This document shows positions 8,490 through 16,525 of a stretch of 64,000 bases of DNA, one piece after another. How positions within the stretch are numbered: position 1 is the first letter of the stretch; every line of letters begins with the position of its first letter. The stretch is from JABCYV01 sp963696025 (GTDB lineage Bacteria > Acidobacteriota > Terriglobia > Terriglobales > Acidobacteriaceae), in the NCBI GenBank assembly GCA_963696025.1, contig CAVOII010000014.1:806001-870000 (forward strand). Direction: 5' to 3'. A program made the position numbers and the translations under genes. The notes beneath the pieces are model-generated. The model saw only the letters and a program-made list of their open reading frames with translations, did no database searches and was not told the origin of the DNA.

Positions 8490-11400
8490 CACTGTACGAC
8501 TCCAGCAGCGGCTCCGACCGAGGCCGTTTCTAAGGTCGCGGGGAGGCGGACGATGAATGTAGCGCCCTCCGCGCCCGTATTGTTGTGACAGAGAATTTCT
8601 CCGCCATGCTCGTGCACGATCCCATAGCAGATGCTCAAGCCGAGACCCGTCCCTTTTCCCACTTCTTTGGTAGTAAAGAACGGATCGAAAATGCGCTCCG
8701 CGTGAGAAATGCCATGGCCATTGTCGCGAAAGGCAACCTCGACAAAACTTCCAATGCGGGCGGTCACAATTTCAATGCGCGCCGGACGAGCGGTTTCACG
8801 CACCGCATCGTAAGCGTTATTAAGAATGTTGAGAAATACCTGCTGCAACTGGTGCGAGTCGCCGATCACATGTGGCAGGTCATGATCGAGTTGCTCGATG
8901 ATTTCTACTCCGTGGCTCTGGAAGTCGTAGGCCCGCAATTGCACAGTGCGGCGCAGGATAGTATTCAACTGCACCGGGCGCCGTTGCGGCGGCATTTGGC
9001 GGGCAAAACTGAGCAGGTTCTGCACAATCTGCTTCGTGCGCTGCGCTTCCTGCAGGATCACCCGCATGTCTTTACGCGCGCTCTCCGGTAGCTCAGGGTT
9101 TTCCATGAGCAGGTCGGCGAATCCGAGGATGGCGGTAAGTGGATTGTTGACTTCATGAGCCACCCCGGAAACAAGTTGTCCGACCGCTGCCATTTTTTCA
9201 GCGTGCATCAGCTTGGACTGTAACGTCGCGGCGTCAGTGATGTCGGTCATGACCACAACCAGACTGGTGACACCCCCCTGCTCGTCGCGCATGGGGCTTA
9301 GATTGACGGAGAACTGACCAACCCGGCCATCGCCGCGCAAGACCTGGAGATCCAGATTGTCCACCTGACGGCCGGCCACGGTGGCGCTCATTGCCTCGGT
9401 TAAAACCGTGCGTCGGGCGGGGGTGACCAATTCTTCCATCGGACGCCCGACCAACTGCCTCTGTTCATATCCCATGTCTGACCAGCGACGGTTGGCATAA
9501 CTGATGAGACCGGCGGTGTCGGCCACCAGGATCAGACTTTGCGTGTTGTTCAGAATTTTTCCGGAAAAGTCGCGCTCCCGTTGCAATTCCGCCTGGAAGT
9601 TCTTGAGGCCGCTGATGTCGAGTATCAGCCCGCGGTATTGCACAATCCGATCCTGGGTGTCGCGCACCGCGAATGCGTTGATCAGCACATAGACGGGAGA
9701 CCCATCGCGCCGGCGCAGGGTCTCCTCGCGATTGCGTACCACTCCGTGCTGCTGCATTTGTTCCGCGAGTTCATGGTGCCGCGCTGGCGAAAAATACACC
9801 TGGGTACGAATATCGGTTTGCAGCAGCTCTCCTCGGGTGCCGTAGCCAAGCATACGCACCAGCGCGTCGTTGACCTCGATGAAACGGCCTTCGGGCGTGG
9901 AAAAAAAAAGTCCCTCCTGGATGTTGTCGAACAGCTCCCGATAGCGGCGCTCGGCCTCACGCCGGTCGGTGACATCCTTGAGAACATGAATCGTCTGCAA
10001 GCCCTCGCTGCTGGCGCTGTGTACGCGCGAAGTCGAGACGAGATAAGTGCGCTCGAGCACGGGATGAATGTATTCGTCGGCGATGACGTCGGTCGGACCG
10101 CAAAAGGGACACGTACGGAACGGCACTTCATTTCCCATCGCCAGCAACGCGCACATATTGACGCCGATGAGCGCCTGCGGCTCAACTCCGATGAACTCCG
10201 CCAGAGACCGGTTAACCCGCAAAACGTTGTCAGCTTGATCGTGCGCCACGATGAAGTCCGTGATGGCATCGAAGATCTCTATCCAGTGCCGGTTCGCCTG
10301 CTCCATCCGGGTAAACAGGCACGCATTCTCCAGTGCCACCGAGGCGTGCCCGGCGATCGCTTGCAGGAGTTGCTCGTCGTCCCGCCCCATGGGCTTGCCG
10401 CGCCCCACGAGGCAGAGCACGCCCACCATTTCTTCAGAAGCTCCCAATAGCCGCACAAGGGTGCAATCACTGCCTCCTAAATCGGACGCCAAGGAGGAAT
10501 CGAACAACTCCGCCGCCGGCGCGGATACAATGGCCGCCTCATGCCGCAACAAAGCGTCGGCGACAGCACGGCTGAAACGCCGCCGCCATTGCCCATGACT
10601 CATCTCGTTCCCAAGGCCCTCCACAACCATTGTTTCCAACCCTGACTCTTGTTTGAGCACTAAGGCGGCTATCTTGGCGCCCATGATGTCGGCAGCGCGG
10701 CTGACAAAACTCTTGGCAAACTCAGGAAGTTTGAGGAGCGTGCTCAACCCGAGAGCCAGTTCCATCAACGACTCAGCGCGGCGGCGATGCTGTTCGGAAA
10801 GGTGCAGATTCCGCGTCACCTCAAAGGCCACGGCGGCTTGCGCCGCTAGGGCTCGCGCACGCCGAATGTCCTCCTGCGAGATGCCGGCTTGGTCGAGCCG
10901 GTCAAGGACACCAAACATTCCTAAGACTTCACCGTCCGTGTCTAGAAGCGGGACAGCCAGGATCTGGCGCACATTGAACTGGGCAATCAACTGTAAGTTG
11001 GCGCCTTCTACATGGGTGGCGTCGTCAGACCAGAAAACATCTTTGTCGAGCAAGGCCCGGCTGGCAATACCGTCCGGCAGCAGCAGTTCCGGGCGCTTGG
11101 CCTGCCCATGCTGGGCTGCCCAGCGGACACGAAACGCACCATCTTCCAGCAAACCAATGAAGGCGCGACCAAACCCGAGGAAGTCCGCGCCACGAAGTGC
11201 GAATTGTTGTAAGAACTCATCAAGCTGGCCGATGGAGCCAAGCTCGCCTGAGATATCCAAGAGTTGCTGTAGTTCGTGCGCCTGGGCCCGCGCGGTGGAA
11301 TAAAGCTCAGCGTTGCTGATGGCGACGCCGCCGAACCCCGCAACGGTTGTAATCAGCGACTTCTCGTCCTGGCTGAATTCGCCTTCCTGGCGGGGATAGA

Positions 11401-12364
11401 CCAATACGGCACCCTGCGTCACAGATGTGCGGAAAGGAGCAGCAATCAGCATTCCCGGGGAAACCATTTCTCCCAGCGAGTGGCTCGCCGCATCGACGGC
11501 AACACTGATAGATTCAGCGGCGGCAACGGCCCGTGAAGCCAGATCGGCCGCGAAGCGCAGCCCGCCTCGGTCGTAGCGTGCACGAATAGAAGCAGCCATT
11601 TCCACGGACTCAGCAGCAACGGCATTCAGGCCGAAGCCTGCTTCATGGCGCAGCAGAATACATACCAGCTGGGTGCGCAACAACACACGCAAGCGTTCTG
11701 CTACCGCCTCGACCACCCTGGTCGCGTCCGGGAAAGCATGCAGTCCTTGCGCGACTTCAGCCAGGATCTCGGCGCGGCGATGCCCTTCAAGCGACACCTC
11801 AGCCAGACGGCTCGCTTCCAACAAACTCCCCAATTGGCCAGCCAAAATAGTGGCCTTGGCGGCCAGGTCGTCACTGAAGAAATCTGGATCTGAGCTGTGT
11901 AGAAATACTGCAGCTCCGACCAACTCATTGGCGGCTATCAGCGGAGCGGCCATGAGAGATTTGGCCCGAAACTCCGCTGCCATGGAATATCTGGTCGGAT
12001 CCAAGCGGTTGACATAAACCGTTTTACGTTGGCGAACCGCTTCCGTCACTACGGCGTTCTCGCTCGCGTTCAGCCGAGTCCCGCGGAAACGATCTGCCAT
12101 CAAACCATCCGCTTCCGCACCCACCAGTTCTTCATGGTTAGCAGAGAATTGCCAGAAGTATGCGCCGTCCACCTGGAAGAACTCACGGCTACCCTGACAG
12201 AACAGCCTGATTAGAGCAGTCGCTCGAGTCCCGTGCGAGGCTGCCATGGAAAATCGAAGAAGCAGTTTTTGAAAAGCCTCGTCTGATCGTGGACCCGGCC
12301 CTTCGAGTGCGGTCGTTTCTCCAGATTCCATGTTCAGATGGATGCCAACGCAGTTTTCGACCAC
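8489..12364 (-). CDS. Large GAF/PAS sensor histidine kinase
   Basis: This 1291-residue kinase has no clear membrane segment, so it probably senses in the cytoplasm. In order it has four GAF-like domains (about 35-180, 195-350, 365-515, 530-680), three PAS domains (690-800, 805-920, 930-1045), a HisKA domain with the phosphorylated His near residue 1070 (SGVAHEVNNPLTAILGF) and a HATPase domain (about 1165-1275) with DNGHGIS, FDPFFTTK and GTGLGLS. The first PAS domain carries a CPFC pair (Cys752, Cys755) that could bind metal or sense redox state. There is no receiver domain; the receiver and the NtrC-type activator are separate downstream genes. A later ATG at codon 12 could also be the start. 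Confidence 0.93.
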   Translation of the reverse strand: MVENCVGIHLNMESGETTALEGPGPRSDEAFQKLLLRFSMAASHGTRATALIRLFCQGSREFFQVDGAYFWQFSANHEELVGAEADGLMADRFRGTRLNASENAVVTEAVRQRKTVYVNRLDPTRYSMAAEFRAKSLMAAPLIAANELVGAAVFLHSSDPDFFSDDLAAKATILAGQLGSLLEASRLAEVSLEGHRRAEILAEVAQGLHAFPDATRVVEAVAERLRVLLRTQLVCILLRHEAGFGLNAVAAESVEMAASIRARYDRGGLRFAADLASRAVAAAESISVAVDAASHSLGEMVSPGMLIAAPFRTSVTQGAVLVYPRQEGEFSQDEKSLITTVAGFGGVAISNAELYSTARAQAHELQQLLDISGELGSIGQLDEFLQQFALRGADFLGFGRAFIGLLEDGAFRVRWAAQHGQAKRPELLLPDGIASRALLDKDVFWSDDATHVEGANLQLIAQFNVRQILAVPLLDTDGEVLGMFGVLDRLDQAGISQEDIRRARALAAQAAVAFEVTRNLHLSEQHRRRAESLMELALGLSTLLKLPEFAKSFVSRAADIMGAKIAALVLKQESGLETMVVEGLGNEMSHGQWRRRFSRAVADALLRHEAAIVSAPAAELFDSSLASDLGGSDCTLVRLLGASEEMVGVLCLVGRGKPMGRDDEQLLQAIAGHASVALENACLFTRMEQANRHWIEIFDAITDFIVAHDQADNVLRVNRSLAEFIGVEPQALIGVNMCALLAMGNEVPFRTCPFCGPTDVIADEYIHPVLERTYLVSTSRVHSASSEGLQTIHVLKDVTDRREAERRYRELFDNIQEGLFFSTPEGRFIEVNDALVRMLGYGTRGELLQTDIRTQVYFSPARHHELAEQMQQHGVVRNREETLRRRDGSPVYVLINAFAVRDTQDRIVQYRGLILDISGLKNFQAELQRERDFSGKILNNTQSLILVADTAGLISYANRRWSDMGYEQRQLVGRPMEELVTPARRTVLTEAMSATVAGRQVDNLDLQVLRGDGRVGQFSVNLSPMRDEQGGVTSLVVVMTDITDAATLQSKLMHAEKMAAVGQLVSGVAHEVNNPLTAILGFADLLMENPELPESARKDMRVILQEAQRTKQIVQNLLSFARQMPPQRRPVQLNTILRRTVQLRAYDFQSHGVEIIEQLDHDLPHVIGDSHQLQQVFLNILNNAYDAVRETARPARIEIVTARIGSFVEVAFRDNGHGISHAERIFDPFFTTKEVGKGTGLGLSICYGIVHEHGGEILCHNNTGAEGATFIVRLPATLETASVGAAAGVVQ

Positions 12365-12398
12365 AAGTAATTGAATATACAGGAAAACTAGCCTGCAA

Positions 12399-12410
12399 TC
12401 TCAATTTGAG
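12399..12410. promoter_or_regulatory. Dyad TCTCA-N3-TGAG, distal copy (candidate activator site)
   Basis: The palindrome TCTCAATTTGAG lies about 210 bases before the candidate sigma54 promoter and about 35 bases before the histidine-kinase start codon. A second copy lies 68 bases away. The spacing to the promoter fits upstream activating sites of NtrC-type proteins, one of which is encoded in the adjoining operon. Confidence 0.45.
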
Positions 12411-12466
12411 TCAAGCGAAAAGGGCGCAGGTGTCGAGATGTGCAAATGCGAGGATTGATGTCGGCA

Positions 12467-12479
12467 TCTCAAAATGAGA
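12467..12479. promoter_or_regulatory. Dyad TCTCA-N3-TGAGA, proximal copy (candidate activator site)
   Basis: TCTCAAAATGAGA is a perfect 5+5 palindrome with a three-base spacer. It lies about 140 bases upstream of the candidate -24 element and shares its half-sites with the distal copy. The protein that binds it is not known from sequence. Confidence 0.5.
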
Positions 12480-12609
12480 GCCGAACTGCTCTCTGAGACG
12501 CCTCTTGAGCGAGCGGAAGCTTGGACCAGTCAGCGAAACCATCACGTAACTCATTAGCCAGCAAAGGCTTAAGAGCAACATCGCTGCCTTAACTTCGATC
12601 TCCCAAAGC

Positions 12610-12625
12610 TGGCATCGGCATTGCA
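12610..12625 (+). promoter_or_regulatory. Candidate sigma54 (-24/-12) promoter of the chemosensory operon
   Basis: TGGCATCGGCATTGCA matches the sigma54 consensus TGGCAC-N5-TTGC at all but one position, with exact GG-to-GC spacing. Transcription would start near 12636. That leaves the AAGGAGG ribosome-binding site and the GTG start of the first gene on a short leader. An NtrC-type activator is encoded in the divergent operon. Confidence 0.65.
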
Positions 12626-12654
12626 CTTGATCAATGCGACACCAAGGAGGAGCT

Positions 12655-13026
12655 GTGTCTTTACCAACCCCAAGGGTTGCCGCTTTATTAGCCCTGCTAG
12701 CACTCGTAGGCGGAGTTGCGGCCTTTCCTCCGTTGCGGATGCTGGCTCAAGAGGCCGCGCCCCCGGACAAAGATCAACTGACTCGCAAGGTTAAGAACAG
12801 AGTGTCGCCCGCGTATCCGGACATTGCCCGTCGAATGAACATTACGGGCACAGTCAAAGTGATGGTAGTGGTAGCTCCAAATGGCAACTTGAAGAGTTCG
12901 AAGGCAGTAGGAGGGCACCCACTGCTGGTAAATGCAGCCATGGACGCGATCAAGAAATGGAAGTTTGAGTCGGCGACCGAAGAGAGCTCCGGCATCGTCG
13001 AATTCAAATTCACGCCCCAGGACTAA
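12655..13026 (+). CDS. Small exported protein with a TonB C-terminal domain
   Basis: The 123-residue product has a hydrophobic N-terminal signal or anchor (about residues 8-30), a short linker and a TonB C-terminal domain (SPAYPDIARRMNITGTVKV near 45, AAMDAIKKWKF near 90). It lacks the long proline-rich spacer of a true TonB. The GTG start was chosen because AAGGAGG stands four bases upstream, although that spacing is short; the earlier ATG at 12634 lies before the ribosome-binding site and near the predicted transcription start. It is the first gene of the chemosensory operon, 70 bases before the MCP. That is an odd position for a TonB-like domain and may mean it supplies a periplasmic sensing or envelope-linking function. 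Confidence 0.75.
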   Translation: MSLPTPRVAALLALLALVGGVAAFPPLRMLAQEAAPPDKDQLTRKVKNRVSPAYPDIARRMNITGTVKVMVVVAPNGNLKSSKAVGGHPLLVNAAMDAIKKWKFESATEESSGIVEFKFTPQD

Positions 13027-13096
13027 CGGAGCAGATCCAACGACGCAACGAAGATCGGAGCGACGGCAGCACGAAAGTAGCGTAGGAGGAGCAGCA

Positions 13097-15088
13097 ATGA
13101 GGATTGGGAAAAAACTGTACGTAAATTTCGGGGCTGTGCTTGCGATGGTTTTGGTGCTTTTCCTGGTGAACCTCATTGCCGTACGGCGCGAGCACATCGC
13201 CAAAGCTGCTGCCTCGCAGGCTTTGGGACTTGCGGACGCTACCGATGCCGTCAAATTTCAGATGATGCAGAACCGGCTCTACCTAAGCAACTACTTGCTC
13301 AGCGGTGATAGCCGGGAAGTAGAGCGCATGAACGACGGCATACGTATGTTGACCGACAAGCTGCAGAGTACGGAGAACCTGACCGAGTCGGAACAGCAGC
13401 GGGCAGCGCTGGAAAAGGTAAAGCAGACCGAACAGAACTGGGGCCGTGAATTCGCCGCACCTTTGGTGGAAAAGCGAAAAGAGGTAGACAGCGGCAACGC
13501 CACCGTAGCGGAACTGCAAATTTTCTATCTGCAGAAAGACGCCGGTTCGTGGGTGAAAACTTCGACCGAGTACCTGGATACCGCGGATCAGGAAAATAAA
13601 AAGGTCTTGGAGGAACGACGCAAGTCAGACGAAACTGCCGCCACAGCGACTGTCTTGATGGCCTTATTCAGTACGTTAATCGCGCTCACCCTGGGCATAG
13701 TGATTGCCTACTCGACGGCCAAGTCCATCACCGAGCCCCTTAACAATCTGATGAAGGTCGCGCAGCAGATCGGCAGCGAAGGCGACCTGGACCATGAAAT
13801 CGACATCCAGCGCAGCGACGAAATCGGCGAACTAGCCCGGACATTCGCCAAGATGGTGGTTTACCTCAAGGAGATGGCGTCGGTTTCCGAAGCTATCGCA
13901 GGCGGGAACCTGGGGGTGAAGGTCCAGCCCCGGTCAAAGAAAGATACCCTGGGCAACGCCTTCGTCCGCATGATCGACGGCCTCAGAAATCTGGTTCTCA
14001 ACGTGCGCGACGCGGCCTCTCAGGTGGCCAGCTCTTCCACGCAAGTCGCAGGTGCTTCGGACGAATCCGCGAAGATCAGCTTGCAGACCGCATCCGCGAT
14101 CGACGAAGTCACCAGCACCATGCACGAGATGAGCGTCAACGTGCAGAACATGGTAAAGAGCACGCAAACCCAGGCCTCGAGCGTCAGCGAAACTTCGGCT
14201 TCGATTGACCAGATGGTGGCCTCCATCCAACGGGTGGCCGATACCGCCAAAGTGCTGCTCGACATTTCCAACCGCTCGCGGGAGGAAGTGCACAGTGGCA
14301 TCACCACCATGGATAAAGCCACTGACGGGTTGAACCGGATCAATACCACGATTCGTTCCTCCGGCGAAATTATCGGGATTCTGGGACAACGAGCCGATGA
14401 CATTGGAAAGATCATCGAGGTCATCGACGACCTGGCGGAGCAGACCAACCTGCTGGCACTGAATGCCGCGATTGAAGCGGCCCGCGCGGGAGAGCATGGT
14501 CTGGGCTTCGCTGTCGTGGCCGATGAAGTCAGAAAGTTGGCGGAGAAGTCGGCCCAGTCGACCAAGGAAATTTCCGAGCTCATCCAGAGTATCCAGAAAG
14601 AGGCCCGCAAGGCCGTGGAGAACATGGAAAGAAGCACGGGCATTGTGAACGACGGGCTGGGGTTGGGCCAGGAGCTAAACGGCGCTCTGCGCAAGATTTC
14701 CAATGTGGTCACAGAGGTTTACAAGTTTGCCCAGGAGATCGGTGCGGCCACCAATGAGCAGTCGCATGGATCTTCGCAAATCGCTCGGGCGACCACGCGG
14801 CTGAACGAGATCACGCACGAGATCAACTCCGCAGTAGAAGAACAAGCTTCCGGTGCCCAGGCGGTAGTCAAAGCCATGGAGCGGATGCGTGAACTGGTAC
14901 AGCAAACCACGTCGGGTTCGACCGAGCTTGCGGCTTCAGCCGAGCAGATGTCCAAGATGTCGCGTGAGCTGCTGGACTCCATGGATCGGTTCGCGCTGGA
15001 GCAAATCGAACGGATGACTTCGCATTACGAAGATAGAGCCGGCGCCAGAGCTAATGTCCGGCACGCGGCCGCCGGAGCCCGTAGCTAA
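13097..15088 (+). CDS. Methyl-accepting chemotaxis protein
   Basis: This 663-residue chemoreceptor has a membrane segment at about 12-30, a helical periplasmic sensor with CHASE3/four-helix character, a second membrane segment near 185-210, a HAMP domain, a further HAMP-like region near 265-300 and the long cytoplasmic signalling coil. The hairpin tip, which binds CheA and CheW, reads DDLAEQTNLLALNAAIEAAR, followed by GFAVVADEVRKLAE. The ATG was chosen for AGGAGGA six bases upstream; an earlier in-frame start would overlap the preceding gene. The C-terminus lacks an NWETF-type CheR tether. It is the only chemoreceptor gene in the window, so it is probably dedicated to the array encoded here. 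The ligand is unknown. Confidence 0.95.
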   Translation: MRIGKKLYVNFGAVLAMVLVLFLVNLIAVRREHIAKAAASQALGLADATDAVKFQMMQNRLYLSNYLLSGDSREVERMNDGIRMLTDKLQSTENLTESEQQRAALEKVKQTEQNWGREFAAPLVEKRKEVDSGNATVAELQIFYLQKDAGSWVKTSTEYLDTADQENKKVLEERRKSDETAATATVLMALFSTLIALTLGIVIAYSTAKSITEPLNNLMKVAQQIGSEGDLDHEIDIQRSDEIGELARTFAKMVVYLKEMASVSEAIAGGNLGVKVQPRSKKDTLGNAFVRMIDGLRNLVLNVRDAASQVASSSTQVAGASDESAKISLQTASAIDEVTSTMHEMSVNVQNMVKSTQTQASSVSETSASIDQMVASIQRVADTAKVLLDISNRSREEVHSGITTMDKATDGLNRINTTIRSSGEIIGILGQRADDIGKIIEVIDDLAEQTNLLALNAAIEAARAGEHGLGFAVVADEVRKLAEKSAQSTKEISELIQSIQKEARKAVENMERSTGIVNDGLGLGQELNGALRKISNVVTEVYKFAQEIGAATNEQSHGSSQIARATTRLNEITHEINSAVEEQASGAQAVVKAMERMRELVQQTTSGSTELAASAEQMSKMSRELLDSMDRFALEQIERMTSHYEDRAGARANVRHAAAGARS

Positions 15089-15599
15089 AATCATGAATCG
15101 CGAATTGCACATTGTCGGCTTCCAGGTGGGACGGGAAACCTATGGCGTGCCCATCACTGCTTTGCACGAGATCGTGCGCGTACCCGAAATCACGGCGGTG
15201 CCGGATGCGCCCGACTACATGGAAGGGGTCATCAATCTGCGGGGTAAGATCGTCTCGGTTATCGATCTGCGAAAGCGCTTCGGCGAAAAAAATATTCAGC
15301 CCGGCCGGCGTAACCGGATTCTGGTGGTGGAACACAACGGGCGGCTTTCCGGTTTGATCGTGGATTCAGCTTCTGAAGTGCTCAAGATTCCCGCCGCTGA
15401 TGTCGATTCTTCTCCCACGTTGTTTCAGGAGGGCGGGCTGAATTGCGTGACTGGGCTGGGTAAGTTTCGTGGTCGCCTGATCGTGTTACTGGATCCGGCC
15501 AAGTTGCTGGAATACAGCGAAGGATTGCGAAAGGATGAGGCGGCTCGCCCTGTGGAACGGCCGGCCGGTGAAGCCCGCGGCGCCGCCGCGACCAAATAG
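15054..15599 (+). CDS. cheW: Chemotaxis coupling protein CheW
   Basis: CheW links chemoreceptors to the CheA kinase. The single CheW domain (about residues 18-155 of 181) shows the typical GVPITALHEIVRVPEIT and PDYMEGVINLRGKIVSVIDLRKRF motifs. A charged, Ala-rich tail of about 25 residues follows. The first ATG overlaps the MCP gene by 35 bases; an internal ATG at 15093 is the alternative, and neither has a strong ribosome-binding site. Confidence 0.95.
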   Translation: MSGTRPPEPVAKIMNRELHIVGFQVGRETYGVPITALHEIVRVPEITAVPDAPDYMEGVINLRGKIVSVIDLRKRFGEKNIQPGRRNRILVVEHNGRLSGLIVDSASEVLKIPAADVDSSPTLFQEGGLNCVTGLGKFRGRLIVLLDPAKLLEYSEGLRKDEAARPVERPAGEARGAAATK

Positions 15600-15619
15600 C
15601 AGGAGACGAAAGACGACTG

Positions 15620-16525
15620 ATGGGAATATCGAGCGCAGCCGCACAGCTTACCGAGCCCGAAATGAAGCTGTTGCAGGCGCTCGTCTACCAGGAGTGTGGC
15701 ATGCACTTCGACGAGCGTCGGGCGCACTTCCTGCGGGACCGCCTGCAACGGCGTCTAAGGGAATGCCAGTTGGACTCGTTCTATAGCTATTACCGCCTGC
15801 TGGTAAGCGAGAGAGGCAAGGAGGAAATGAGCCTGCTGGTGGAGAATCTGACGGTGAACGAAACCAGCTTCTTCCGCAACAAGTCGCAAATGGAATTGTT
15901 CCACAAGCATCTGCTCGATGACCTGGTCAGGCGTAAGCAGGCGCGGCGCGACTTTTCGCTGCGCATCTGGAGCGCTGGCTGCTCCACCGGACAGGAGCCT
16001 TACACTCTGGCTATGTTGGTTGCCGATGCTCTCGCCTATCACCGCCTGCGCAATCCGCTGTCCGATGAAATAGCCTCGCCGAAACCCTTGATTCCTGCGC
16101 CCTGGAGAGTCGAAATCCTGGCCAGCGATATCAGCTACTCAGTGTTGCGGGCGGGTCAGGAGGGTACCTATAGCGACTCCCAGATGGAGTCGGTGGACTA
16201 CAACTATCGACTGCGTTATTTCGACAAAGTCGGTGGACGGTACGCCGTAAAAAAGGCGCTTAAAGAAATTGTTCACTTCGACTTTCATAATCTGAAAACC
16301 GAGTATCTTCCCCAGCGCAACGATGTGATCTTTTGCCGCAACGTCATGATGTATTTCGATGAAGCTGAGCAAAGGCGGCTGGTTGAGAAATTCGCGCGCT
16401 GTCTGAATCCCGATGGCTACCTTTTCGTGGGACACGCCGAAAGCCTGCTGGGATTGACCGACAAGTTCGTCATGGTGCATAGAAACAGCGGGACTGCTTA
16501 CCAAAAGATTGAGGTGACGGCGTGA
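15620..16525 (+). CDS. cheR: Chemoreceptor glutamate methyltransferase CheR
   Basis: CheR adds methyl groups from S-adenosylmethionine to receptor glutamates. The 301-residue protein has the helical N-terminal domain with TVNETSFFRN near residue 78, then the SAM-binding domain with SAGCSTGQEPYT near 118, LASDIS near 172, IFCRNVMMYF near 240 and a PDGYLFVGHAES strand. AGGAG lies about 14 bases before the ATG. It contains all the motifs that the CheR-like protein at the start of the block has partly lost. Its stop overlaps the cheA start as GTGA. Confidence 0.96.
   Translation: MGISSAAAQLTEPEMKLLQALVYQECGMHFDERRAHFLRDRLQRRLRECQLDSFYSYYRLLVSERGKEEMSLLVENLTVNETSFFRNKSQMELFHKHLLDDLVRRKQARRDFSLRIWSAGCSTGQEPYTLAMLVADALAYHRLRNPLSDEIASPKPLIPAPWRVEILASDISYSVLRAGQEGTYSDSQMESVDYNYRLRYFDKVGGRYAVKKALKEIVHFDFHNLKTEYLPQRNDVIFCRNVMMYFDEAEQRRLVEKFARCLNPDGYLFVGHAESLLGLTDKFVMVHRNSGTAYQKIEVTA

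Noticed and set aside
8489..12364. Possible fused receiver domain (hybrid kinase)
   Set aside because: The sequence ends soon after the ATPase domain. The receiver is a separate gene that begins at the stop codon.
12411..12626. A 71-codon minus-strand frame in the gap before the chemosensory operon
   Set aside because: It overlaps the predicted sigma54 promoter and one dyad, has no ribosome-binding site, and its sequence does not resemble a protein domain.
12932..13096. Upstream extension of the chemoreceptor
   Set aside because: It overlaps the TonB-domain gene and lies before the strong AGGAGGA site that marks the true start.
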